Notes under the pieces: generated by a model
What the model was told of the DNA's origin: nothing
The model's database searches: none
Seen by the model: the letters and a program-made list of their open reading frames with translations, nothing else
Assembly (NCBI GenBank): GCA_036426205.1
Contig: CM071570.1
Coordinates: forward strand, 69,527,585 to 69,591,584
DNA length: 64,000 nt
Direction of reading: 5' to 3'
From: Ascaphus truei
Taxonomy: Eukaryota; Chordata; Amphibia; Anura; Ascaphidae
Shown here: in pieces, positions 22,195 to 33,749 of the stretch
Layout of the letters: the number at the start of each line of letters is the position of its first letter
Numbering within the stretch: the first letter of the stretch is position 1
Translations under genes and position numbers: made by a program

Positions 22195-22990
22195 TGTGAC
22201 CGCTTTTCGGCATGTTCATAAACTTGCGCAATTCTGGTTGCAGTGATTAGGCTATTAATGACTATCGCCGCTCTAGAATGGTGATTTTATCACAAAATCC
22301 TCACGCCAGAAAAAGTTGGCGTGAAGTTGTTGGAAATCTGCAGAGAAACGGCGAGATGGGACTTAGAAAGAAAATGCATTTTTTCTGCATAGGATTGATG
22401 CCGGGAATCTCTGGAGCTGATATCCATTAATATTAGCACCAGAGACCCCTGGCATGAATCCTATGCAATAAAAATGCATTTACAGAAAACTTAATTACCA
22501 TAGCGGAAAGCCTCAGGGACCCCCTACATCCCGAGATACAGACCCCGTTATGGGGTGCCGGTATCTCCTATGCATTTAAATGTCTGCGTCACGTGACCGT
22601 GGGAATAAAATGCATAGGAGATACCGGCACCCCATAATGGGGCCTGTATCTTGGGAAGTAGGGGGTCCCGAGGCTGAAACCAATGCGGTTCAGCTCAGGA
22701 GACCCCCTGCTCATCTACACTATAAACATAATTAAAATGTATACACATAAATTTCGGGCGAGATTTGCACAGGGAGAGACGGCACTCTCAGACCAGCTCC
22801 CTCTGTAGCAGATACAACTCGCCGGTAAGGCCTTTTCAGAGTGTCGTTCATCAGATCACCGGCTAATCGCCCGTTTTGTGAATTTTGCTATGACAGGTAA
22901 TCAAGGCTTTCTGAATACCGTGATAGCAACGCTCATAAAAACAGCGATTTAAATGGCCCAGCGATCTGTTTTATGAACCTTTAGTGCATA
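22195..22990. mobile_element. MITE-like element with nested hairpins
   Basis: Bounded by TTCATAAAC (left) and TTTTATGAACC (right), weak inverted ends. Inside are two strong inverted repeats: about 22385-22415 with 22440-22469 (TGCATAGGATTGATGCC versus GGCATGAATCCTATGCA), and 22510-22584 with 22602-22676. The ends are tentative, the hairpins are certain. Confidence 0.5.
22510..22676. repeat. Hairpin with ~75-bp arms
   Basis: GGGTGCCGGTATCTCCTATG (22553-22572) is perfectly complementary to the segment at 22612-22631; similarity extends outwards through GATACAG and GGGACCCCCTAC. The loop holds CACGTGAC. Confidence 0.9.
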
Positions 22991-23017
22991 GGCTCCTAAG
23001 TCTGGGGGACACCCCAT

Positions 23018-23893
23018 GTGCATTGCAGTATCTCTGGATACAAGTACAAATCCAAGGGTATGGACACTATACTAGTAGTGGTCGACCGCTTTTCTAAACA
23101 AGCGCACTTTATCCCACTCAAAGGTCTACCCAGTGCCCCTAAACTTGCCGAGGTATTTGTCAAGGAGGTCTTCAGGCTCCATGGATCACCTCAGACCATA
23201 GTTTTTGATCGGGGGTCGCAATTTGTTTCGAGATTCTGGAGGGCCTTCTGTAAGAAACTTAACGTGGCGCTTCACTTCTCCTCGGGATACCACCCACAGA
23301 CCAATGGTCAAACTGAACGAACCAATCAGTCACTGGAGCAGTTCCTTCGTTGTTTCATATCGGACTCTCAGGACAATTGGCTCGACCTACTTCCTTGGGC
23401 GGAATTCGCTCACAATAATCTCAGGAATGAGTCCACACTACAGTCTCCATTTTTTTCTAATTTTGGCTTTCATCCCTCCACTCTCCCTCAGTCTGGGCTG
23501 AGTACAGGAGTTCCAGCCGCAGAAGAGAGGATTTGGGATCTTCAAGCTTCGTGGTCTAGGATTCAGGATAATCTCAAGCGGGCCATGGCTATGCAGAAAA
23601 GGCAGCCTGATCGACATCGTCGGAGACCACCCAATTATGCCCCAGGTCAGAAAGTATGGCTATCTACTGAGAACATACGCTTGAAAGTCACATCCCCAAA
23701 GCTGGCACCCCGATTTATCGGTCCATTCTCTATATTGGAGAGGATCAATCCAGTTACCTACCGACTCAAACTACCTGCTACTATGAAGATTCCCTCTGCC
23801 TTTCATTGTTCTCTGTTAAAACCATTGTCCATTGACAAGTCTGGGGGAAGGTGCGTTGTGTTGGATCTGAGGATTGGGTATAAATGGTTTTAA
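23018..23893 (+). pseudogene. Ty3/Gypsy chromovirus integrase, core and C-terminal part
   Basis: Integrase catalyses insertion of retrotransposon cDNA. The catalytic triad is intact: Asp in VVVDRFSK (about 23084), Asp in IVFDRGSQF (about 23207), and Glu in QTNGQTERTNQ (about 23315), with 35 residues between the last two, the D,D(35)E pattern. Downstream are LLPWAEFAHNN, a YAPGQKVWLST segment and KLAPRFIGPF...[10 protein letters not shown]...AFHCSLLKP, the GPY/F-like C-terminal module of chromoviruses. Similarity starts abruptly at about 23045 (GMDTILVVVDRFSK), so gag, protease, RT, RNase H and the zinc finger are lost. The frame then runs into an inverted duplication at 23883 and stops. The chromodomain lies displaced at 24290-24533. 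Such elements are common in fish and amphibians. Confidence 0.9.
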
Positions 23894-24309
23894 CAGAGAA
23901 CAATGAAAGGCAGAGGGAATCTTCATAGTAGCAGGTAGTTTGAGTCGGTAGGTAACTGGATTGATCCTCTCCAATATAGAGAATGGACCGATAAATCAGG
24001 GTGCCAGCTTTGGGGATGTGACTTTCAAGCGTATGTTCTCAGTAGATAGCCATACTTTCTGACCTGGGGCATAATTGGGTGGTCTCCGACGATGTCGATC
24101 AGGCTGCCTTTTCTGCATAGCCGTGGCCCGCTTGATTATCCTGAATCCTAGACCAGGAAGCTTGAAGATCCCGAATCCTCTCTTCTGTGGCTGGAACTCC
24201 TGTACTCGGCCCAGACTGAGGGAGGGTGGAGGGATGAAAGCCAAAATTAGAAAAAAATGGAGACTGTCCTGTGGACTCATTCCTGAGATTATTGTGAGCG
24301 AATTCCGTG
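23883..24309 (-). repeat. Inverted duplicate of the integrase C-terminal region
   Basis: This segment is the reverse complement of about 23398-23826. On the minus strand it re-encodes EFAHNNLRNEST, QSPFFSNFGFHPSTLPQSG, and the NYAPGQKVWLSTENIRLK segment. There is a single-base frame break inside it (near 24120) and several substitutions, so the duplication is not recent. The arms are separated by about 56 bp. Confidence 0.95.
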
Positions 24310-24533
24310 AAGAAGAAGAGTTTGAGGTACAATCCATCCTAGATTCTCGTATCTCAAGAGGAGGGCTCCAGTATTTGGTGCATTGGAGGGGTTTTGGACA
24401 CGAAGAAAGGGCATGGATTCCGCAAGTCCAGGTACACGCCCCCAGGCTGGTCCGGGCATTTCATCTCAAATTTCCACTTAAACCTGGTAAGGATCGTCCG
24501 GAGTCCGACCCTGAAGGGGGGGGGGTACTGTAA
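24290..24533 (+). pseudogene. Chromodomain of the Gypsy chromovirus
   Basis: Reads EEEEFEVQSILDSRISRGG, LQYLVHWRGFGHEERAWIP and RLVRAFHLKFP on the + strand: the aromatic-cage and acidic pattern of integrase chromodomains (E-x-I-L-D-S/R-R, YLVKWKGY-like, W-x-P). In chromoviruses this domain steers integration to heterochromatin. Here it is cut off from its integrase by the inverted duplication. A G-run (polypurine tract) follows at 24515-24525, just before the LTR. Confidence 0.88.
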
Positions 24534-25251
24534 GGCCGCTACCCACGGCGCCCGCTGCGGCTCTTACTCCACTGTCGGGGCGCGAGGCACCCGGTCACGT
24601 GGTCCCCCTTCGTTCCCTTCTCCTCCTGCAGCTCCTGCTGCCCATGCGCGCCGCCGTGGTAGACCCGCGCGGGCGTCTACAGTTCCGGTTTTTCTTCCCG
24701 GCGAACTCAACCCGCCCCTTCCGTCGCACTACCATGTCCATCTCCACTGCCACCAATGTAATTGTTCCGTTCCCACCTGTCCTGCATCCTGCCTCAGCCT
24801 ATCAGCGCTCTACCTTCATCTGACATCACCGCTGGAGGTTCTCATTGGCTCCTGTCAGTATATAGTGCTACCAGCCCAGAGCTGATTGCTGAGCATAGTC
24901 AGTCTCTAGTTGTGCTTGCTACAAGCTACTTCGCAGTCTGCTCTTGTCTTCCGTTACAGACCCTAGCTTGAACCTGGACTCCCGATCTCTGGCACCCTCG
25001 AACCCCGGCTCGCCCAACGGACTTCTACCTTCTCCTCTCCTCGACTTTGGCTTTGGACACCGACTACTCTTGATCTCTCCTACCCCCGATCTGGCAAGTA
25101 CCTCTACCACTCTACACTCTCCTGTCCCGAACCAGGCTATCTACACGACTCTGCTAACCGGACCCGCTCACGCGGCTGTAGGGCGGTGGTTTTCCTGTAT
25201 CCCCACCTCGGCCTCGCGGTTTGTGGTGAGCACTAATATATTCCCGTGACA
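24529..25251 (+). mobile_element. 3' LTR of the Gypsy chromovirus
   Basis: Starts TGTAAGGCCGC right after a purine tract (CTGAAGGGGGGGGGG) and ends CCCGTGACA, giving a 723-bp LTR with the TG...CA rule. It is GC-rich, with a TATA-like AGTATATAG near 24857. The sequence after 25251 is transposase exon sequence, so the LTR inserted into, or became joined to, a Tc1-like gene. Confidence 0.85.
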
Positions 25252-25983
25252 GGATTGCATCTTCACTGATGAGTCTACTGTATCGCTGGAGAGATTTGCC
25301 AACTTTGCATTCCACAAAAAAGGTCACATATCTATGAAGCCGCGTCCAAAAAACCCAGTGAAGATGCATGTGCGGGGTGCCATCTCTAGGTGTGGACCAG
25401 GATGCATTGTCATCTTTGAAGGTAAAATAAGTCACACACTTTTGCCTTATGCACTGTACTGTACTAGTGTGCAGTATAGTGAGCACTTTTCTTTTCTTGT
25501 TATAGGAATCATGAATAAAGCTTTTTTCCAAGAGCAAATTGTGCCTGAGATTGTGGAATACATGACACGTGATTTCCCAGATGGTCACCGTTTCTATCAG
25601 GACAACGATCCGAAGCACACCGTGCCAACAGCGCATATTCTTGAGCGCGGTATCAACTGGGTGAAGACGCCTGCGGAGTTAGTGCGGTAACCGTGTCTCA
25701 TTTTTTCCCACTGTTTACTGTGTATCTCTTTAACTAATTCTCCTTTTCTTCCCCCTCCAATGACAGATCGCCAGACTTCAATCCAATCGAAATGGTCTGG
25801 CATCAGCTGAAGGATCATATCCGAAAAGTCGTGAAACCCTCCAAAAAGGATGAGTTGGCGCAAGGCATAATGAGTTTTTGGAACGATGTACTAACCGTGG
25901 AACGATGTAATAAATATATTGACCATATTGCGACTGTGTTGCCCATTGTGATAGAGCGTAATGGGCAAGCATCAGGAAGGTAG
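25252..25983 (+). pseudogene. Tc1/mariner-like transposase 3' part, three exons
   Basis: DDE transposase that cuts and pastes DNA between TIRs. Exon pieces: 25252-25421 ([14 protein letters not shown], first catalytic Asp in [31 protein letters not shown]), 25506-25677 ([20 protein letters not shown], then QDNDPKHT with the second Asp, then INWVKTPAE), and 25767-25983 (SPDFNPIEMVWHQLKDHIRK with the Glu, ending ...VIERNGQASGR and stop). The two introns (25422-25505, donor GTAAAA; 25678-25766, donor GTTAGT) have acceptors TATAG and ACAG and join the frame exactly, giving TPAESPDFNPIE. Between second Asp and Glu there are 32 residues in my splice model, two short of the usual 34. The N-terminal half is missing; an LTR occupies its place. 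No stop interrupts the remaining exons. Confidence 0.85.
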
Positions 25984-26045
25984 TATGGTATAGTACTGTA
26001 CTGTAGTATGGTAAGTACAGGCACACCAAGTACAGTATGATACCG

Positions 26046-28071
26046 GTAAGTATGGCACAGATTGTTTTACAGCATGCACCTAACTGCACAATTTTTTTCT
26101 TTCCTGAGAGAGCAGCACTAGCCATCTGGTTACAAAGTATTTAACAGTAGTTACAGTATACAGTAGTTACAGTATAGACTAGTTTGACAGTACTAACTGC
26201 ATACTGTAGTCCAATATGGAGTGGCAATATAGTACACAATGCCATAATACTGTATGCCATAACTGCACTAATTTTGTCTTTTCAGAGAAAAGGGATGGAA
26301 AGGGCGAGGGGGGGTATCATATGTAAATTGTGTGAACTGTGTGTACAGTAAAGTGTATCTAAAGTGCAGTCATGATTTACACAAAACCTCCCCTCTCTCA
26401 ATGAACTACACAGAATGAGGAAGAAGATAAAGACGGAAAATTTGTATTACTGTTTTTATTATTATCAATGTGCATTATTCATGATTATACACCGGCCCTC
26501 AATTTTCAACTGTGCTGTACTATTTTGTTATTTCTCTTCTGCATACTTCAATAGTGTATCTCCAGTCATAATTTACACAAACCCCTCCTCTCTCAATGAT
26601 TATTTGTATTTTTCTTTCCTGATAAAATAAAATACATATTTAATTACATTCAGATTATTTTTCTTTGAACTTTAAATTCCATGTGAATGTGTGTGTGGGG
26701 GGGGGGGGGATTCTTCAAGAAGACACACAGTTTTATTAATTGGTTACATTTTTAGTAATTGGTTACATAATCAGATTAACATAAGGGATTAGACAAGCAT
26801 TTGAAAACGAATCTGAAGTTATACACGCAGTCAACTGGCTCCCTTCCCAAAGAGGATTACACAAAGCCAACAATAGGAAAATTAACGAATAGTCTGAGAG
26901 AGGTGTCGATAAGAGGTTGAAATCCTTATTTTTTTTTTGGCACTCTTGAACTTCGCAAGCAATGGTGAAGTTATACATGCATGCGCAGTAATAATCAACT
27001 AGCTCCCTTCCCAAAGAGGATTACACAGAGGCGCAGAGAGGTGACGCTCGGCTCGGGACGATTAAAAGCAAAAGATAATTTTTGAAAATGAATGGTTTTC
27101 AAGAGGTGTCGATAAGAGGTTGAAATCCTTGAGCGAGCCTTGTGTGTGGGGAGGAGGGTAAAGCTGCATGAAGGGGGAGGGGGAGGAGGGTAAAGCTGCA
27201 TGAAGGATTAGCTGTACTGTAGTTCAAAGACATGACATATTTTCAACAGGCCATCATAATGATTTGATCCCCACACCCCCAAATACATAAAAATCACACA
27301 AATCATGTGCAGTCAAATGCAGTGTCGCAGTCAAAAGCTACAGCACCGATTGAATATCGTAATATCAAGATGGTTTAGGCAGGCACATGTTGAGAAAATT
27401 AAAATTCAAAATGACGAGAGAAAAAAAAATTTTGGTCAGTCTTGAACTTTTTTCCCCCCAATGAGCATTAATAATCATCACGGAAGAATAAATCAAACCA
27501 GGCTTTGCACTGCACTGCACTGCACTGTACGTTATACACGCAGGAATGTGATGACAGGAATGTGATTGAAGACAGAAAGCCATCCATTCAAAGGAATGGT
27601 GTGGGAGAGGTGTACTGTAGATAAGATAAGAAGTTGAAATACAGCAGTGCAGTACATTAGCCTGTGTCTGTGCAGGGCGAGCGAGGGGAGAGTGCTGTGT
27701 ATGCCAAAATGTGATACTGTTACAGTACACGCCAATGCGTTTCAACAATGTTCAAATGAGACATACAGTACTGTACATGCATGTATAAATATGCAAATTT
27801 ACAATTACTGTGCGCGCACATACAGACTGTGTACTGACGTAGGTTGAACTGCTACAGTATTAGACTTTGAAGACAACAGCTCGCGAATGCCCACCTGAGT
27901 TTTTAGATGGTATTGCAGTACTGCAGACAGTGCTAATAATATGCTAATAATGCGAGCGCTAAAATACCGGAACATATTCCGGAAAAAAAGAAAATATACT
28001 GCATCTGCCCGTGGTTATCAGAGTTACGCCGCTATGGCCACATTAGGATAAAGGGGGCCACAGATGTACTG
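26046..28071. repeat. Tandem duplication, unit A (~2 kb)
   Basis: Begins GTATGGCACAGATTGTTTTAC and recurs from 28072. Landmarks shared in the same order: the CAGTA-rich start, CAATGAACTACA, GATAAAATAAAATA, a G-run, TACATAATCAGATTAACATA, GTGACGCTCGGCTCGGGACG (27041-27060), a GTGTGTGGGGAG block, GACATATTTTCAACAGG, and an end block ACAACAGCTCGCGAATGCCC and GGATAAAGG. Non-coding. Confidence 0.85.
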
Positions 28072-30340
28072 GTAAGAATGGCACAGATTGTTTTACAGTA
28101 TACAGCATGCACTTTACTGCATTCATTTTTAATTTTTAGATAGAGCTGGCTGCACTACCAATCTTGTTACAAAGTATTTTACAGTACAGTAGTTCCAGTA
28201 GACAGTAGTTTGACAGTAGTAACTGCATACAGTAGTCCAATATGGAGTAGTTTTATAGTACACAATGCAATTACAGTATATGCACTTACAGTAACTGAAC
28301 TATTTTTTTCTTTCCTTTTCAGAGACAGCTGGCTGGACTACAAAAGGACAGGTGGTGGGAGGGAGGGGTATCATGTGTAAATTGTGTGAACTGTGTGTAT
28401 AGTGTATCTACAGTCATGATTTACACAAAAAAACCCTCTCTCAATGAACTACAGAATGCAATGTGGCCATGACGAACAAGATAAAGACTAAACATTTGTA
28501 TTACTGTTTTTATTATTATAAATGTGCATTATTCATGATTATTTGTATTTTTCATTCTTCCATTATTATGCACTGGCCCTACAATTTCAACTGACAGAAG
28601 AACTAAAGTACACTACTGTACACTACTGTACGTGTACAAAGAAGATAAACACTGAAAATGATTATTTGTATTTTTTATTCCTGATAAAATAAAATAAATA
28701 TTTCATTACATTCACGTTTTTTTTCTTTGAACTTTAAATTCACTGTGAATTTGTGTGTGGGGGGGGATTCATCAAGAAGGCTTACATTTTTATTCATTGG
28801 TTACATTTTTATTCATTGGTTACATAATCAGATTAACATATTCAATTCGAGAAGGGTTAATCACAAGTGCGCATGGGTTACCGTAAACAAAGCCTCAAAG
28901 GGTTGGGGAGGGGTCATCATAATGGATTAGCATAAGGGATTAGCCAAGCATTTGAAAATGATTGTGAAGTTATACACGCATGCGCATTAATCATTAACTA
29001 GGTCCCTTTCCAAAGAGGATTACACGCAGGCACAGAGATGTGACGCTCGGCTCGGGACGATTAAAAGCACAAAGCCATGCTTTTGAAAATGAATGGTTTT
29101 CGAGAGGTGTCGAAGTTGAAATATTTGAGCCTTGTGTGTGTCTGTGGGGTAGAGGGGATAAAGCTACATGAAGGATAAGCAGCACTGTAGTGTAGTTCAA
29201 AGACATATTTTCAACAGGTCATCATAATGTTTTGATCCCCAGACCCCCAAATCCATCAATATTACATAAAGCGTGTGAATGACCAGTGCAACATTAAAAA
29301 TCTACAGTACCGATAGAATATCAGAATAACAAGAATTTTTATGCAGGCACACATGTCAGGAAACGAAACATAAAAAAAAAATATATATATTTTTTTTTCC
29401 AGACTTAAACTTCCACATGATTGTGAAGTTACACACGCATGTGCATTAATCATCAACTAGGTCCCCTCCCAAAGAGGATTACACGCAGGCGCAGAGATGT
29501 GACGCTCGGCTCGGGACGATTAAAAGCACAAAGCCAAGCTTTTGAAAATGAATGGTTTTCAGGAGGTGTCGATAAGAAGTTGAAATACTTGAGCCTTGCG
29601 TGTGTCTTCAGGGGGGAGGGCACACATGTCCGGAAACTAAACTAAATTTTTTTTTTTTCCAGACTTGAACTTTCACATGAGTTCACCAGCAGGCGCTGAA
29701 ATGTGACAACAGGCTCTGTACATTATACACGCAGGAATGAGATGACAGGTTCGGGATGAGTGTAGCCAGAAAGCCATCTGGCTGGGAGAGGTGTACTGAA
29801 CTGTAGATAAGAAGTTGAAATAGTACTTTAGCCGTGTGTGCGGGGGCAAGAGGGAGAGTGCTTTATGCGCCAAAATGTGATACTGTAACACGCCTATGCG
29901 TTTCAATAATGTTCAAATGAGACATACAGTACTGTACGATACACGCATAATATAAAAAGAGTATGAAAACAAGAAAAAGTTAAAGTACTGATTACAAAAT
30001 ACTGTAATACAGTACATACAGTCCTGTATAGAAATGTGATAATTTTATATTCGAAGAAGATGCAACGCTATATTTTTGTAATACTGTATACTGTAAATCC
30101 TCCATTTTAGAAATGCTGCGCGCACACACACAGACATGCATTTGACTTTTAAGACAACAGCTCGCGAACACCCACCTGTGTTTTTAGACGGTATTGCAGT
30201 ATAGCAGACAGCGCTAAAAATCCGAGCGCTAACATAAGCGCTACGAAAAAAAAAGAAAATATACCGCATCTGGCCGCGGTTAGCAGAGTGCCGTGGATCC
30301 GGACGTATTAGGATAAAGGCGGTCGCAGCTGTAACAGGCC
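28072..30340. repeat. Tandem duplication, unit B (~2.3 kb)
   Basis: Diverged copy of unit A. It is longer because the block around GTGACGCTCGGCTCGGGACG and its flank (about 28966-29110) is repeated once more at 29418-29570. The end block ACAACAGCTCGCGAACACCC and GGATAAAGGCGGTCGCAGC closes the unit. Short minus-strand frames here are not genes. Confidence 0.85.
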
Positions 30341-31863
30341 TGCATCTGTAACCTCCCTATGAGCCCACAGATGGTATGAGCTCGCACATTTTAGACTAAA
30401 CTGGCAATTGCATTAGAACATGGGATTGGGAATTTGTACTCAAGGGTATAATGAATGTTCCATAGTAGAGACAAAATTACTGTTGAAATTGTTATGCCTT
30501 ATTGCTGTATTTAATTTGTGTGTGAGCCTAACACTTTTAATAATTTCCCAAGGTTTTTCAGGAAACAGTTATTATTGCAATCATCCTTGTGAGGCCTCTT
30601 TTTATACCAGCCAAAGGTAACCACCCCCTAACACTATATTAGATACAAATTCTTTGCAGGTTTTTGAATAATGTTTGATTTGCAGATGGATATTGCCAGG
30701 CGGTTTGGACAGTAAAAAATGTATGTGAATGCTCCTGAAACCGCCATCGTTTTCCCTTCACATGAATGTCATTACATCCGTCCCTACTAATGCTGTGACA
30801 TCTGATTCGGCCAGAAGTAAAAGAGAGATGACACCATAGGCAATGGTCTCTCTTTCTCTCTCATTTTTTAGAGTCTGTAAATCAAATTTGACAACATTCG
30901 CAATCGAATGTGCGGTAGGCGGCCGGAGGTATTGCATACACAAATATCTGTGAAGAAACGTCATATTTGCGGCGAAACATCTGCCCATGTCTACTGAGCT
31001 ATGTTTCATTATATACATTAACAAAATGTAACATGTTCATAGAATGGCTATAATAAAATATCTTAAACTGAAAATACGTGTAGAAATGTACTAATACTAA
31101 GGAAAAATACATGTTTATGCTTGAAAATGCCAGTTTTAATTTCTGATTTACTTGTTCACATTACAATTTATTGTAAACAAATTAAATATTTGTAATACCT
31201 CATTTATGGTGCTCGATGATTTGGAAATGTAAAAAAAATGTAGTCTACAGTATGTGTTACTTGTGAGCGATGATGATGGGGTTAATATCCAAAGGTTGTG
31301 AAAGAGAATGACCAACTGTCCCTGAGTGACCAAGCAAGACCAAGCAATACTGTAGCAGTGGTCAAACAGCTGAGATGCAAGAACAGCGAGTCAAAAATAA
31401 CCCTTACACAGTATGATAAAACAACAGACCCACTAAACAGCAAGATGCCATCTAAGGAAGAGAAAGGTGTGCAGGATCGTGTGTGAGATGTGTGATCTTT
31501 AAAGAGAAGCTACAAACACCTAGCTACTGCAAAACTGCTGATTTCTGTAACCCAAGATAATAAATAAACTTACTAAAGGAAGAATCTGGAGTTGTTCTTT
31601 CAATAAAAAAATATATAAATGCATCATGACAAACACAATGAAAGATATTGACTATAATAATATCATTTCTTTTTACTGTATGTAAATAGAATGTTTCCGT
31701 TGTAAAGAAGCACATATTTCAAAAAGCATTACTATTTGTGTGAATGGTTGATTTCAGACTCAGAGACTGAACCGAGCATCATGTACTGTACAGTAACAAG
31801 TCACATAACAACCTCCATAAATACCACACAATTTGTATTACGTTTAGTACTAGTTTTTACAAC
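30341..31863. other. No gene seen
   Basis: AT-rich sequence with CT-rich 30846-30862; no open frame over 90 codons resembles a family. The segment near 30750-31020 has higher CpG content but no recognised element. Confidence 0.35.
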
Positions 31864-32382
31864 TACACATCAACCCCGTTATATTGCGATCCACTACAAT
31901 GTGGATCCACTTATAACGCAGTGTAAGCGTGGCTCCCGATTAAAAAATGTGGGCCTAAAGGGGTATCGAGACACGGCTCGCTTTCCGGGGTCCATATTAT
32001 GGTGTCAAACCCCCCTTCTAATCGGGGGGGACCAGGTGTAAAAGCTCAGTCACCGAATCATTAACCGCCCTGCCGATTAGTCGGCTGACACACGACTCAT
32101 CCAGACGACGTATACATAAACAGGTAGACAACTACATGGGTAGACAAACAAACGTGAAGACCGACAAACAATCAACCATACGGACGGACAAACCGGTAGA
32201 CAAACATTGATCCAAGAGGAAGAGGGGGGGAAGAGGGGGTTGGGATGGATGCTAGTGATCGTGAGTGTGTCTCAGAGTTGTTACGCTGCCTCTCTAGGTA
32301 TGTTACCTGTTTGAGATGTAATCATCTTATGCCGAGCATGGGTGTAGCACACCTCTCCCAAGGAGAACGGATTTGGAAACTA

Positions 32383-33541
32383 TCATAGCCAGATTGATGC
32401 CCTTTCTAACCCCGGGATGTCTGTCTGTGCCAACCAAGGCGTCCAGACTTTTAGATAATTGTCGCCAGTGTCGTTAACCAGACTCGTTAACTTTTCCATC
32501 TGGCAGATAAACCAAATACGATTCCGAATTTTTGGGATGGTTGGTATGTCTGAGCTTTTCCATAGTGCTGCAATCTCACACCGCGTTGCGAGTGCAAAGT
32601 GAGCAATAAGTTTATTATGAGCTTTAGAGAGACCCGCTAGTGGTCTGTTCAAGAGAAACAGCCACGGATCTGGGGGAATAGTGAGATCAAACAGTCTCTG
32701 TATCCAAAGTCTAATTGTCTCCCAGAATGAGGAGATCCGCGGGCAAGACCACAGCATATGTAGCAGGTCTGCTGATCCTCCACATTGGCGTGGGCACAGC
32801 GGGGAGGATCCCGGCACGAACCTTGATAATTTTAGTGGGGTAAGGTACCATCGCATCAGGACCTTATATGCGTTTTCCTTGAGGGTGGAACATATGGAGC
32901 ACTTTGCTGTGGCTAGAAAAATAGCACTCCAGTCCTCGTCTTCCAGACATTCTCCGATGTCTGTTTCCCAACGCGATCTAAATGAGGGTATCTCATGGGC
33001 TTGTTTGCTAGAACTGATCACTTCGCTGTATAGCTGCGAGGTAAGTCCCTTTGTGTCGGTCTCTGCCAGACAGAGCTTTTCGAAGGATGTCAATTGTGAG
33101 TACGGGGCAAATTTGTTATAGAACGCCCTGATCTGGAGGTATCTAAAGAATTCTGAGTGGGGGATCTCTTTTTCTAATCTGATGTGATCAAACGTCTTAA
33201 CTTTTCTATCATGGCCTTCCAGATCTTTAATCCGATTATAACCTTTCTTTTTCCAAATTGAGATATTACCGACCGATAGGCCCGGCACGAACTCGGAATT
33301 GTTCCACAGGGGTGACATCATAGAGCGTGTCGTTGTGAGGGAATGTTTAAATTTTGTGGCCTCCCAGATTGTCAATGAGTTGGTCATTGAGGATAGCGGC
33401 ACATTGGCGCCTTTTCGCACCATTTTGGGGAGCCAGATTAGATTACGTAATTCTATAGGTTCACAGGCTGCACTCTCTAATTCGACCCATCTCTTAGATC
33501 TCGGGTCAGACTGCCATTGCACAATTTGCTTGTTTTATAGC
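32383..33541 (-). pseudogene. L1 ORF2 C-terminal part
   Basis: About 385 uninterrupted codons of the region C-terminal to the reverse transcriptase in L1-clade ORF2p. Recognisable parts are RWVELE...LRNLIWLPK near the start, KENAYKVLMRWYLTPLKLSR, and the cysteine-rich motif CPRQCGGSADLLHMLWSCP (C-x3-C-x8-H-x4-C), which is required for L1 retrotransposition. The frame ends at 32383 with SIWL, and 3' UTR-like sequence with pyrimidine-rich (minus strand) tract runs to about 32222. Upstream the frame is closed at about 33541 by a stop. The endonuclease and RT catalytic domains are absent, as expected for a 5'-truncated insertion. The open frame suggests recent origin. It lies inside the Tigger-like element, so it is younger than that. 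Confidence 0.88.
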
Positions 33542-33671
33542 TGATAATATGGAGCTGACCTCTTCCATCAGCATAGTTTTCAGGGTATTAATGATTAAAG
33601 GTTTGTGAGGGCGACAACTGATTTCATAGTAAAACTATATTCAATGTGTCTGTTCTTCAATAGCATTTCTA

Positions 33672-33749
33672 TCACACACACACACTGTCCCCTCAGTCTG
33701 TCACTGGTACACACACACACACAAACACACACACACATACACACACACG
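33672..33749. repeat. CA microsatellite (interrupted)
   Basis: ACACACACAC tracts at 33672-33687 and 33709-33749, split by unique sequence. Confidence 0.95.

Noticed and set aside
24394..25249. Plus-strand frames in the Gypsy LTR
   Set aside because: GC-rich LTR sequence with no similarity to retroelement proteins; the chromodomain frame ends before it.
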